Source of the DNA: an uncultured Aquimarina sp.
Lineage (GTDB): Bacteria; Bacteroidota; Bacteroidia; Flavobacteriales; Flavobacteriaceae
Length of the DNA stretch: 64,000 nt
Assembly: GCA_947498815.1 (NCBI GenBank)
Contig: CANMLU010000005.1
Span: 248,001-312,000, forward strand
Direction of reading: 5' to 3'
The position numbers and the translations under genes are program-made. Of this stretch, positions 34,282 through 41,645 are shown in pieces. Each line of letters begins with the position of its first letter. The stretch's first letter is position 1. The notes below the pieces were generated by a model. That model was not told where the DNA came from and ran no database searches. It saw nothing but the letters and a program-made list of their open reading frames with translations.

Positions 34282-34803
34282 TTATAACATTTTTTTTAAT
34301 TCTTTCTCTAACTCATTATATGTAAAGGATCTTTCATAAAAATTACTAGTACCTCCCTTATAAATAATAGTAGCAGGTATAGATCCGCTCCAATCCTTAT
34401 GCACCTTAGGAATCCAACTATTCGCATCCGGATCATCCAACAAAATAACTTTACTTTGGATCTTCTGTCTTCTAACAAATGGTACCAATTTGGTTTCAAC
34501 CTGTTTAGGTAAATCCAAACTTACTAGTATCACTTCAACTTGACTATCTGGATACCTACTATTAATTAATTCAAAATAAGGTAATTCTGCAACACAAGGC
34601 TTACACCATGTGGCCCAAAAGTTAACAACCCTTGTTTTGCCGTCGTTAATTTTTAACAGGGGTTCAAAATTTTCAAAATCATATACCGGTATTTCTACAC
34701 CTTTACTTTTAAAAATTTCAGGAGCATCAACTGCAACAGTTTGCTCTCCTTTACAATTTGTAAAAAGTACAACTAAAACAATGTACAAAGTCAATCTCGA
34801 CAT
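34282..34803 (-). CDS. TlpA-like thioredoxin lipoprotein
   Basis: A 173-residue protein with lipobox LFTNCKGE (Cys17) and the TlpA/ResA redox centre NFWATWCKPC (Cys67, Cys70). The cis-Pro region is SIPATIIYKGG. These proteins reduce disulfides on the periplasmic side, for example in cytochrome maturation or in defence. It diverges from the marR gene over a 240-bp region that carries a palindrome. The gene heads the four-gene thiol cluster read leftward. Confidence 0.9.
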   Translation of the reverse strand: MSRLTLYIVLVVLFTNCKGEQTVAVDAPEIFKSKGVEIPVYDFENFEPLLKINDGKTRVVNFWATWCKPCVAELPYFELINSRYPDSQVEVILVSLDLPKQVETKLVPFVRRQKIQSKVILLDDPDANSWIPKVHKDWSGSIPATIIYKGGTSNFYERSFTYNELEKELKKML

Positions 34804-34903
34804 ACTACCAATTTATTAAAAACGTTAATCATGCAAAAGAAAATTAACAAGGTTTATGTGATTTATTTAACAAAACCATAAAAAAACTAAAAATAATGAA
34901 TGT

Positions 34904-34920
34904 AAATAGTAATACTATTT
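34904..34920. promoter_or_regulatory. 17-bp palindrome, candidate operator between tlpA-like and marR-like genes
   Basis: AAATAGTAATACTATTT is a perfect 8-1-8 palindrome, and part of its right half (ATAATACTATT) is repeated at 34930-34940. It lies between two divergent genes, one of them a MarR-family regulator. MarR dimers usually bind palindromes of this size near their own promoters. The assignment is inference. Confidence 0.45.
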
Positions 34921-35011
34921 GACGCGACAATAATACTATTAAACAGCATCTAAATTTTAACTTTAACAAAGAATTAATACCAATTTATAATTTCTAAAAC
35001 ATATTTCAACT

Positions 35012-35019
35012 TACATTTG
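35012..35019 (+). promoter_or_regulatory. Bacteroidota-type -7 element for the marR-yceI unit
   Basis: TACATTTG matches the TAnnTTTG consensus. It lies about 25 bases before the TTG at 35044 and overlaps a further-upstream in-frame TTG at 35017. This argues that translation starts at 35044. No clear -33 TTG is visible. Confidence 0.4.
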
Positions 35020-35043
35020 TATCAACAACTATTGTATAGACAA

Positions 35044-35502
35044 TTGAATATAGAAAAGATCATAAAAACTGAAATTGAGCTTCCCTTACCACGAAAAGTG
35101 ATAGTAAACCTATTATACACAGAGAATTGGATAATGGATAAGATTAATCTCGAATTAAAATCACATGATATTTCTATTCAGCAATTCAATGTACTTAGAA
35201 TTTTAAAAGGTCAAAAAGGGAATCCCGCTAATTTGTGTACAATACAAGAAAGAATGGTAAGCAAAATGAGTAATACTACACGACTTGTTGATAAACTTAT
35301 CAATAAAGGATATGTACAAAGAGTTACCTGCGAATCCAATAGACGAAAAGTGGAAATCACAATTACTCAAGAAGGCAAATTATTTCTCGAAAAGGTGAGC
35401 CCATTAATGAATGCTTTTGAGACGAAAATAACTTCGGGACTGTCAAAAGAAGATCTAATAACACTAAACGAGTTACTAAACAAATTAAGAAATCCGAATT
35501 AA
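35044..35502 (+). CDS. MarR-family transcriptional regulator
   Basis: About 152 residues. The winged helix-turn-helix runs through ISIQQFNVLRILKGQKGNPANL, ERMVSKMSNTTRLVDKLINKGYV (recognition helix) and the wing RVTCESNRRKVEITITQEG. There is no in-frame ATG near the start. TTG 35044 gives NIEKIIKTEIELPLPRK, the usual N-terminus of flavobacterial relatives, and follows a -7-like element. A TTG at 35017 would lie inside that element. The yceI gene starts 31 bases after the stop. This pair probably forms an autoregulated unit, with the palindrome at 34904-34920 as candidate operator. Confidence 0.88.
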   Translation: MNIEKIIKTEIELPLPRKVIVNLLYTENWIMDKINLELKSHDISIQQFNVLRILKGQKGNPANLCTIQERMVSKMSNTTRLVDKLINKGYVQRVTCESNRRKVEITITQEGKLFLEKVSPLMNAFETKITSGLSKEDLITLNELLNKLRNPN

Positions 35503-35533
35503 TCATTAACACAAATAATTAAATTTTAAAATC

Positions 35534-36097
35534 ATGAAAACTAAACTTAAATCACTAATCTTGGCCGTTACCATAATCGCCACCACATCGGTTTTTGCTC
35601 AGAAAAAAGAAATTAAAGCCGGAGAAAGCACAATAAACTGGACAGGAAAAAAAGTTACTGGACAACATACAGGAACACTAAACTTATCTGAAGGTTTCCT
35701 TGTATTTGATGGCGAAAATATCACGAGTGGAGAATTCACTGTAGATATGACTTCTCTTAAGGTTACCGATCTTGAAGGAGAATACAAAAATAAACTTGAA
35801 GGACATCTTAGTTCTGATGACTTTTTTGGTGTAGAAAATCACAAAACAGCAAAACTAGTAGTAACCAAGGCCAAGAAAATGGATAAAGGTTACAAAATTG
35901 CTGCCGATCTTACTATTAAAGGAAAAACAAACCCTATTGCATTTGATTTGGTAATCGACGGAGATGCAGCTTCTACTAAACTTATGGTAGATAGAACAAA
36001 ATATGATATTAAATATGGGTCTGGTAGTTTCTTTGATAATTTAGGAGACAAAACTATTAGTGACGAATTTGAATTGGCTGTCAATCTAAAAATGTAA
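35534..36097 (+). CDS. YceI-family periplasmic lipid-binding-like protein
   Basis: A 187-residue protein with signal peptide ending TSVFAQ. It shows the YceI pattern: STINWTGKKVTGQHTGTLNL, FTVDMTSLKVTD, HLSSDDFFGVENHKTAKLVV and DLTIKGKTNPIAFDL. YceI proteins form a lipocalin-like barrel that binds isoprenoid chains; the true ligand is unknown. It is cotranscribed with the MarR gene and ends just before the trp leader region. Confidence 0.92.
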   Translation: MKTKLKSLILAVTIIATTSVFAQKKEIKAGESTINWTGKKVTGQHTGTLNLSEGFLVFDGENITSGEFTVDMTSLKVTDLEGEYKNKLEGHLSSDDFFGVENHKTAKLVVTKAKKMDKGYKIAADLTIKGKTNPIAFDLVIDGDAASTKLMVDRTKYDIKYGSGSFFDNLGDKTISDEFELAVNLKM

Positions 36098-36127
36098 TTT
36101 TTATGAGCTCAAATTATAATTAATTTA

Positions 36128-36135
36128 TATATTTG
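36128..36135 (+). promoter_or_regulatory. -7 element of the trp operon promoter
   Basis: TATATTTG matches TAnnTTTG and lies 17 bases before the leader peptide ATG. Transcription would start about 36142, leaving a short 5' end before the leader ORF. The -33 TTG is not clear. Confidence 0.45.
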
Positions 36136-36152
36136 AACTCAAGAAATAAAAA

Positions 36153-36215
36153 ATGAAAGTAATCTTAACAAATAATTGGTGGTGGTCTTCTCAAAACGAA
36201 AACGTCGTGAGATAG
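36153..36215 (+). CDS. trpL: trp operon leader peptide with three tandem Trp codons
   Basis: A 20-codon ORF starts at ATG 36153 and ends at TAG 36213-36215. Codons 9-11 are TGG TGG TGG (36177-36185), giving NNWWWSS in the middle. It is too short for ordinary gene finding. Three adjacent codons for the rarest amino acid, placed directly before a hairpin set and trpE, are the hallmark of ribosome-mediated attenuation. When charged tRNA-Trp is scarce, the ribosome stalls here and frees the antiterminator strand. Confidence 0.9.
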   Translation: MKVILTNNWWWSSQNENVVR

Positions 36216-36278
36216 ATCCTGTTATTATGTTAAGTAAACATACCAAAGGCTTGTCAAATCACGACAAGCCTTTTTTTT
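36189..36278 (+). promoter_or_regulatory. trp attenuator: mutually exclusive hairpins
   Basis: Strand 1 TCTCA (36189-36193) pairs with strand 2 TGAGA (36208-36212), helped by ACG/CGT inside. Strand 2 GTCGTGA (36204-36210) can instead pair perfectly with strand 3 TCACGAC (36259-36265). Strand 3 overlaps the loop and 3' arm of the terminator hairpin (36245-36273). A ribosome stalled on the Trp codons would cover strand 1, allow the 2:3 antiterminator and let RNA polymerase reach trpE. Folding was done by eye. Confidence 0.85.
36245..36278 (+). terminator. Attenuator terminator hairpin of the trp operon
   Basis: AAAGGCTTGTC (36245-36255) pairs over 11 bases with GACAAGCCTTT (36263-36273), with a 7-base loop and a run of eight T (36271-36278). 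It lies 45 bases before trpE. Confidence 0.93.
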
Positions 36279-36322
36279 GTTACTTACTTTCAGGGCTTAG
36301 AACTAAAATTACAATGTAAAAA

Positions 36323-37720
36323 ATGAGTTATCAATTAACCACACATTACAAGCAAATACTGGCGGACACTATAACTCCAGTAAGTGTTTATTTAAAGATT
36401 AGAGATCGATTTCCGAACAGCCTATTGCTAGAAAGTAGCGATTACAGAGGTAACGAAAACAGTTTCTCATATATCTGTTGCAATCCAATTGCCAATATAA
36501 AGATTGAAAACGAAGTCATTTATCAATCGTTTCCTGATAAAAGTACTGCAGAGACTCCAATCACCAACGAAACTATTATCCCGGAAATCATCCAACAATT
36601 TGGACAACAATTTGAGACTTCAAAAAGTGATTTTAAATTTATAAATAATGGACTTTTTGGTTATATCTCCTATGATGCAGTTCGTTATTTCGAAGATATC
36701 TCTATTTCCAAAAAAGAGGGAGCATTAGACATCCCCGACATGCAATATACCGTTTACCAAAATATCATTGCGATCAACCATTTTAATAATGAGGCTTATA
36801 TTTTTGCGCATTGCTATAACTGTGATAGTAATATTTCAGAAATCGAATCTTTACTAAATGTAAAAAACTTTGCATCGTATAATTTCACTACTGTTGGTGA
36901 CACAACATCTAATTTGGACGATGAACAATATAAAGAACATGTTACGCTAGCAAAAAAACATTGTCAACGTGGAGATGTATTTCAACTAGTTTTATCAAAG
37001 CGTTTTTCTCAAAAATTTAAAGGAGACGAGTTCAATGTATACCGTGCCTTAAGAAGTATAAACCCATCTCCTTACCTATTCTACTTTGACTACGGAGATT
37101 TTAAAATATTTGGTAGTTCACCAGAAGCACAGTTAGTGGTTAAAGACGATATTGCCGAAATTCATCCAATCGCGGGGACTTTTAAGCGAACAGGGAACGA
37201 TGAGCAAGATGCCGAATTGGCAAAAAAATTATCCGTCGACGAAAAAGAAAACGCAGAACACGTGATGTTGGTGGATCTTGCCCGCAATGATTTAAGTCGC
37301 AACGGAAGCGATGTTACAGTAGAAACCTATCGCGAAGTTCAGTTTTACTCTCATGTGATCCACCTTGTGAGTAAAGTTACTGGAAAGAAACACCAAGATA
37401 CAACTACTATGCAAGTGGTAGCAGATACTTTTCCGGCAGGTACCTTAAGTGGAGCCCCAAAACATATGGCCATGCAACTTATCGAGAAATATGAAACCGT
37501 AAACCGGGATTTTTATGGAGGAGCAATAGGTTTTATGGACTTTTCAGGAAACTTTAATCACGCGATTATGATCCGTACTTTTTTAAGTAAAAATCATCAA
37601 CTTCATTGGCAAGCTGGAGCTGGATTAGTAAACGAATCTAATGAAGAAAACGAATTACAAGAGGTGTATAACAAACTGGGAGCTTTGACAAAGGCATTAA
37701 AAATGGCAGAAGAAATATAA
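36323..37720 (+). CDS. trpE: Anthranilate synthase component I
   Basis: A 465-residue chorismate-binding enzyme. With TrpG it converts chorismate and glutamine to anthranilate, the first step of tryptophan synthesis. The C-terminal chorismate domain shows QRGDVFQLVLSKRFSQ, FGSSPEAQLVV, HPIAGTFKRTG, HVMLVDLARNDLSR, GTLSGAPKHMAMQLI and GGAIGFMDFSGN. The N-terminal LLLESSDY segment resembles the tryptophan-feedback LLES motif. It is the first structural gene after the attenuator. Confidence 0.96.
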   Translation: MSYQLTTHYKQILADTITPVSVYLKIRDRFPNSLLLESSDYRGNENSFSYICCNPIANIKIENEVIYQSFPDKSTAETPITNETIIPEIIQQFGQQFETSKSDFKFINNGLFGYISYDAVRYFEDISISKKEGALDIPDMQYTVYQNIIAINHFNNEAYIFAHCYNCDSNISEIESLLNVKNFASYNFTTVGDTTSNLDDEQYKEHVTLAKKHCQRGDVFQLVLSKRFSQKFKGDEFNVYRALRSINPSPYLFYFDYGDFKIFGSSPEAQLVVKDDIAEIHPIAGTFKRTGNDEQDAELAKKLSVDEKENAEHVMLVDLARNDLSRNGSDVTVETYREVQFYSHVIHLVSKVTGKKHQDTTTMQVVADTFPAGTLSGAPKHMAMQLIEKYETVNRDFYGGAIGFMDFSGNFNHAIMIRTFLSKNHQLHWQAGAGLVNESNEENELQEVYNKLGALTKALKMAEEI

Positions 37721-37793
37721 GGGTGTTACCCTTCGGGTCAGGCTATCCGCGCTACAAGGTAGCTTGCTCCTATCCTTAACACAAGTTACAAAG
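37721..37793. repeat. Intergenic repeat-like element between trpE and trpG
   Basis: The sequence GGGTGTTACCCTTCGGGTCA followed by GGCTATCCGC and GCTCCTATCCTTAAC resembles a GC-richer repetitive element that I recall in intergenic spaces of flavobacterial genomes. It starts on the base after the trpE stop and accounts for half of the 149-bp gap. It is of unlike composition to its surroundings. A short near-repeat, AAACTGCGGAAC / AAACTGTGGAAC, follows. Confidence 0.45.
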
Positions 37794-37869
37794 TAGCAGA
37801 AATCAAAGTGGAACAAAAGAAAACTCAGAAACTGCGGAACTCTGAAACTGTGGAACAAAAAAAATAATA

Positions 37870-38442
37870 ATGAATAAAAAAATATTAGTCATAGACAACT
37901 ACGATTCGTTTGTATACAACTTGGTCCACTACCTAGAAGATTTGGGTTGCGAGGTCACTGTAAAACGAAATGATCAATTACAACTTGAAGATGTAGACGC
38001 ATTTCATAAAATATTGCTTTCTCCAGGTCCTGGAGTACCAGACGAAGCTGGGTTATTAAAAGATATTATCAAATCTTATGCAGACACAAAAAGCATTTTT
38101 GGTGTATGCCTTGGACAACAAGCCATTGGTGAAGTTTTTGGCGGAAGCCTAATCAATTTGGCAGAGGTCTATCACGGTGTTGCTACCAAAGTGACATTAT
38201 CGGTTACAGACGAAATTCTTTTTAACGGATTAGATACAAGCTTTGATGTTGGCAGATATCACTCATGGGTAGTAACGGATAAGGATTTACCTAATTGTCT
38301 TGAGATAACATCGTATGATGAGAATGGTCAAATTATGTCCTTACGGCATAAAGAATTGGATGTTCGCGGAGTACAATTTCATCCAGAATCTGTATTGACT
38401 CCAGATGGAAAAAAGATGTTAGAAAACTGGGTCAATAATTGA
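37870..38442 (+). CDS. trpG: Anthranilate synthase component II (glutamine amidotransferase)
   Basis: A 190-residue class I glutamine amidotransferase that supplies ammonia to TrpE. VIDNYDSFVYNLVHYL is the typical start. The catalytic triad is visible as FGVCLGQQAIGE (Cys80) and VQFHPESVLTP (His and Glu near 171-173). The oxyanion strand SPGPGVPDEAG is present. Length is normal. Confidence 0.96.
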   Translation: MNKKILVIDNYDSFVYNLVHYLEDLGCEVTVKRNDQLQLEDVDAFHKILLSPGPGVPDEAGLLKDIIKSYADTKSIFGVCLGQQAIGEVFGGSLINLAEVYHGVATKVTLSVTDEILFNGLDTSFDVGRYHSWVVTDKDLPNCLEITSYDENGQIMSLRHKELDVRGVQFHPESVLTPDGKKMLENWVNN

Positions 38443-38493
38443 CATTAAGAATAAAATGATAACAAATATTAACTTAAAAAATATCCTGTATAA

Positions 38494-38533
38494 GCTCCCT
38501 TTCAACTTTGGGGAGAGAGCTGGGGTGAGGGGC
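38494..38533. repeat. REP-like purine-rich element between trpG and trpD
   Basis: GCTCCCTTTCAACTTTGGGG followed by AGAGAGCTGGGGTGAGGGG is unlike the AT-rich surroundings. It resembles CCCTCACCCC-type repetitive sequence common in bacterial intergenic DNA. Its G-rich 3' end lies just before the trpD ATG (38536) and may act as an accidental ribosome-binding region. Confidence 0.45.
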
Positions 38534-38535
38534 CT

Positions 38536-39531
38536 ATGAAAAATTTACTAAACCGATTAATCAATCACGAAACTATTTCTAAGGAAGAAGCCAAAGGTGT
38601 TTTGGTTAATATTTCTAAAGGTGAATACAATCAAAGTCAAATCGCATCTTTCCTTACTGTATATATGATGCGTAGTATCACTGTTGAAGAATTAGAAGGT
38701 TTTAGAGATGCATTATTAGAGCTCTGTGTGGCTGTAGATCTTAGCGAATATAATCCGATTGATCTATGCGGAACAGGTGGCGACGGAAAAGACACTTTTA
38801 ACATCTCTACACTCTCATCATTTGTTTCGGCCGGAGCCGGAATAAAAGTTACCAAACACGGTAATTATGGTGTATCTTCAAAATGTGGAAGCTCGAACGT
38901 AATGGAGCATCTAGGGATCAAATTCAGTAATGATAAGGATTTTTTGAAACGCAGTATTGATGAAGCAGGAATTTGCGTATTACATGCGCCATTGTTTCAC
39001 CCAGCTATGAAAAATGTTGCTCCAATACGAAGAGAACTAGGCGTAAAAACCTTTTTTAATATGTTGGGACCCATGGTTAATCCAGCTTTCCCGAAAAATC
39101 AAATTGTTGGTGTTTTTAACCTGGAACTGGCAAGAATGTATGGATACCTTTATCAAAACACCGATAAAAATTTTACGATTATTCATGCTTTGGATGGATA
39201 TGATGAAATTTCTTTAACAGGAAATACGAAAACAATTTCAAATACTACTGAAGGCATGTTAACACCTCAGGATTTTGGAGTCAGTGCTTTAAAAATGGAT
39301 GAAATAGTAGGAGGAGATTCTATTTCAGAATCGGCAGAAATATTTATGGATATCCTAAGCGGAAAAGGTACCGAAGCGCAAAATAATGTGGTATGTGCCA
39401 ATGCCGGAATGGCAATTGCAACTGTAGAAGGGCTAAAACCAAAACAAGGTTTTGAAAAAGCCAAAGAATCTTTACTTTCTGGTAAAGGATTAATAGCTTT
39501 AAAGAAAGTACAAGAACTTAGCGCACTGTAA
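38536..39531 (+). CDS. trpD: Anthranilate phosphoribosyltransferase
   Basis: A 331-residue enzyme joining anthranilate and PRPP. The PRPP-binding glycine motif is DLCGTGGDGKDTFNIST, followed by VTKHGNYGVSSKCGSSNVMEHLG and the anthranilate-site region HPAMKNVAPIRRELGVKTFFNMLGPM. GYDEISLTG is also typical. The ATG at 38536 follows the repeat region directly. Confidence 0.96.
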   Translation: MKNLLNRLINHETISKEEAKGVLVNISKGEYNQSQIASFLTVYMMRSITVEELEGFRDALLELCVAVDLSEYNPIDLCGTGGDGKDTFNISTLSSFVSAGAGIKVTKHGNYGVSSKCGSSNVMEHLGIKFSNDKDFLKRSIDEAGICVLHAPLFHPAMKNVAPIRRELGVKTFFNMLGPMVNPAFPKNQIVGVFNLELARMYGYLYQNTDKNFTIIHALDGYDEISLTGNTKTISNTTEGMLTPQDFGVSALKMDEIVGGDSISESAEIFMDILSGKGTEAQNNVVCANAGMAIATVEGLKPKQGFEKAKESLLSGKGLIALKKVQELSAL

Positions 39532-39544
39532 CCGATTTAAAGCC

Positions 39545-40042
39545 ATGGAAGAATATCAATTGGTAAAAAAGTATTATGGTACTCAGACTACTAAACGTAG
39601 CGGTGTAAAACTAATTAATCATATTGATGAAGGTTTGCTAATTCTTGATAAAATTGGAGCAAGCGATATTGCCAAAAAGGCCTATTGCTTACATCCAATA
39701 GTTCAAAGCGATGAATCTCTTTCTGAAAATTATAATTTTGATTTTACCCTAGTAGATTCAAAAGTATTAATCGCCACAATAGAATACCGATCTGTTGCCA
39801 ATGAATATCTTTCTAATAAAAAGATAACTAGTATTGATGAGATTCGATTATCTCCGCTAAAAGATGTAAACGATATGCTCATCGCCGATAAAATACAAAA
39901 CCGTAAAGATTTTGAAGTATATCATAAACAAACACATCCTAGAAGTGCCGAGTTAGGTGAATATTTTAAGAATTGGTTACAAAAATTGCAGATATCCGAA
40001 TCTTTTTATCAAGACACCATAGCTATATTAAAAAAGAATTAA
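39545..40042 (+). CDS. Uncharacterised HD-domain-like protein inside the trp operon
   Basis: A 165-residue cytoplasmic protein between trpD and trpC, with gaps of 13 and 8 bases, so it is firmly inside the operon. The segment KRSGVKLINHIDEGLLILDKIGA, then YCLHPIVQSDESL, recalls HD-superfamily phosphohydrolases such as the RelA/SpoT hydrolase half. A full HD motif is not obvious, because an HP replaces the usual HD. It has no role in the classical tryptophan pathway. It may be a passenger or an accessory enzyme. Its function is unknown. Confidence 0.75.
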   Translation: MEEYQLVKKYYGTQTTKRSGVKLINHIDEGLLILDKIGASDIAKKAYCLHPIVQSDESLSENYNFDFTLVDSKVLIATIEYRSVANEYLSNKKITSIDEIRLSPLKDVNDMLIADKIQNRKDFEVYHKQTHPRSAELGEYFKNWLQKLQISESFYQDTIAILKKN

Positions 40043-40050
40043 AATTATAA

Positions 40051-40836
40051 ATGAACATACTAGACAAAATAGTTGCCGATAAATACAAAGAAGTTGAGCT
40101 CAAAAAAAGTTTAATCCCAGTTAAACAATTAGAAAGTTCTGTACTTTTTGATCGTAAAACAAACCCCTTGGCGAGTGCGTTAAGAAATAGTAATACTGGT
40201 ATTATTGCAGAACATAAACGTAGATCACCCTCAAAATCCGTAATTAATCAAAAAGTAAGCATCCAAGATGTAGCTTTGGATTATGAAACTGCCGGGGTTT
40301 GCGGAATGTCGGTTCTAACTGATGGAAAATATTTCGGAGGTTCTCTGGATGATCTTTTGTTGGCAAGAGCTTCTGTGCAACTTCCTTTACTTCGTAAAGA
40401 GTTTATTATAGACGAGTATCAATTACTAGAAGCCAAAGCTCACGGTGCAGATGTTATTCTTTTGATTGCCGCAGTACTTACTCGAGATCAGATCAAAATG
40501 TTATCAGAATTTGCCAAAGATCTATCGCTAGATGTTTTGCTTGAGGTTCATAATCAAGAAGAATTAGAAAAATCCATAATGCCTTCTTTAGATATGCTTG
40601 GGGTAAATAACCGAAATCTAAAAACTTTTGAAGTTAGTACCGAAATTAGCAAATTACTAAGCACACAAATACCAGATGATTTTGTAAAAGTTTCAGAAAG
40701 CGGAATTAGTAATATTGAGGCTATCAAAGATTTAAAACAATATGGTTATCAAGGGTTTTTGATTGGTGAGAACTTTATGAAAACAGAAAATCCTGGAGCA
40801 AGCGCTACAGCATTTATAAAAAACCTAAATCTATAA
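40051..40836 (+). CDS. trpC: Indole-3-glycerol phosphate synthase
   Basis: A 261-residue TIM-barrel enzyme. The conserved blocks are IIAEHKRRSPSKSVI (catalytic Lys and Glu), VLTDGKYFGGSLDDL, LRKEFIIDEYQLLEAKAHGAD, GVNNRNLKTFEV, VSESGI and FLIGENFM. It closes CdRP to indole-3-glycerol phosphate. It is monofunctional, with trpF as a separate gene 71 bases downstream. Confidence 0.96.
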   Translation: MNILDKIVADKYKEVELKKSLIPVKQLESSVLFDRKTNPLASALRNSNTGIIAEHKRRSPSKSVINQKVSIQDVALDYETAGVCGMSVLTDGKYFGGSLDDLLLARASVQLPLLRKEFIIDEYQLLEAKAHGADVILLIAAVLTRDQIKMLSEFAKDLSLDVLLEVHNQEELEKSIMPSLDMLGVNNRNLKTFEVSTEISKLLSTQIPDDFVKVSESGISNIEAIKDLKQYGYQGFLIGENFMKTENPGASATAFIKNLNL

Positions 40837-40839
40837 TTT

Positions 40840-40864
40840 GTCATTCTGGCTTAGGTCGGAATCC
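40840..40864 (+). repeat. Palindromic repeat copy A (trpC-trpF gap)
   Basis: This 25-base copy reads GTCATTCTGGC...GGAATCC, about 20 of 25 identical to the left palindrome flanking the GIY-YIG gene (42999-43023), and is followed by the same AAA-TA tail. It is a degenerate member; its arms no longer pair fully. Confidence 0.7.
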
Positions 40865-40907
40865 AAAGTATTGAACAATGAATGAATCAAAAAATAAATA
40901 GGCTGCC

Positions 40908-41585
40908 ATGAAACTCAAGGTTTGCGGAATGAAATATCAAGAAAACATTGAAGCTGTTGGGGCCTTACAACCAGACTATTTGGGCTTCATTTTCTATGAA
41001 AAATCTCCTAGAAATTTCGTGGGAGATATTCCTGAGTTGGCTTCAAGTATTAAAAAAACAGGAGTTTTTGTGGATGCATCTTTTGATTTCATCTTAGAAA
41101 AAGTAAGACAATATGATTTCAAGGCTATCCAATTACATGGTAATGAATCTTCCGAATATTGTCGGGATTTGAAATCGATGTTAGAACGTCATACCCAACT
41201 TGACAAGTGGAACACTGAGCCTGTCGAGTGGAACACTGAGCCTGTCGAAGTGTGGAAAGTGTTTTCAATAAAAGATGAGTTCGACTTTGATCTTCTAAAA
41301 CCTTATGAGAGTATTATAGATTACTTTCTATTCGATACAAAAGGGAAAGAAAAAGGTGGCAATGGATATACTTTTGACTGGAGGGTATTAAATAATTACA
41401 ACTCTCCTACTCCATTTATCTTAAGCGGAGGCATAGGACTGGAAGAAATTAACAAAATAAAGACTATTCTAAAAACCAAATTACCTATTCATGGCATTGA
41501 TGTAAATAGTAAATTTGAAAGCAAACCTGGAGTAAAAAATATTGAAGAATTAGAAAAATTTATAAAACTTGTCACTTCGGCGTAG
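40908..41585 (+). CDS. trpF: Phosphoribosylanthranilate isomerase with internal repeat insertion
   Basis: A TIM-barrel isomerase whose catalytic Cys is in KVCGMKY (Cys5) and whose general acid Asp is in FLFDTKGKEKGGNGYTFDW. LSGGIGLEEI and GIDVNSKFESKPGVKN form the phosphate site. At 225 residues it is longer than usual. An insert after ...CRDLKSML carries two copies of the heptad WNTEPVE, encoded by a tandem 21-bp DNA repeat. The last residues VTSA and the stop are supplied by a palindromic repeat copy (41571-41595). The core motifs are intact, so it is probably functional. Confidence 0.94.
   Translation: MKLKVCGMKYQENIEAVGALQPDYLGFIFYEKSPRNFVGDIPELASSIKKTGVFVDASFDFILEKVRQYDFKAIQLHGNESSEYCRDLKSMLERHTQLDKWNTEPVEWNTEPVEVWKVFSIKDEFDFDLLKPYESIIDYFLFDTKGKEKGGNGYTFDWRVLNNYNSPTPFILSGGIGLEEINKIKTILKTKLPIHGIDVNSKFESKPGVKNIEELEKFIKLVTSA
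41207..41248 (+). repeat. Perfect tandem 21-bp repeat inside trpF
   Basis: Two identical 21-base units (41207-41227 and 41228-41248), each starting GTGGAACACTGAGCCTGTCG. The length is a multiple of three, so the frame is kept and seven codons are duplicated. The reverse complement contains CTTCGACAGGCTCAG, a widespread REP-like core that resembles the arms of the inverted repeat at 45318-45376. Confidence 0.9.
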
Positions 41586-41595
41586 ACCAGAATCC
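41571..41595 (+). repeat. Palindromic repeat copy B overlapping the trpF stop
   Basis: GTCACTTCGGCGTAG...AGAATCC is about 19 of 25 identical to the left palindrome at 42999-43023 and is followed by the same AAAATA tail. The TAG within it (41583-41585) is the trpF stop codon, so the element has become the 3' end of the gene. Confidence 0.75.
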
Positions 41596-41645
41596 AAAAT
41601 ACTGTTAAGAAGTATAGCAATATGTGACAAACAAAAAAACGAATT

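Noticed and set aside
35017-35043. Upstream TTG start for the MarR gene
   Set aside because: It overlaps a TACATTTG promoter element and adds nine residues not expected in the family.
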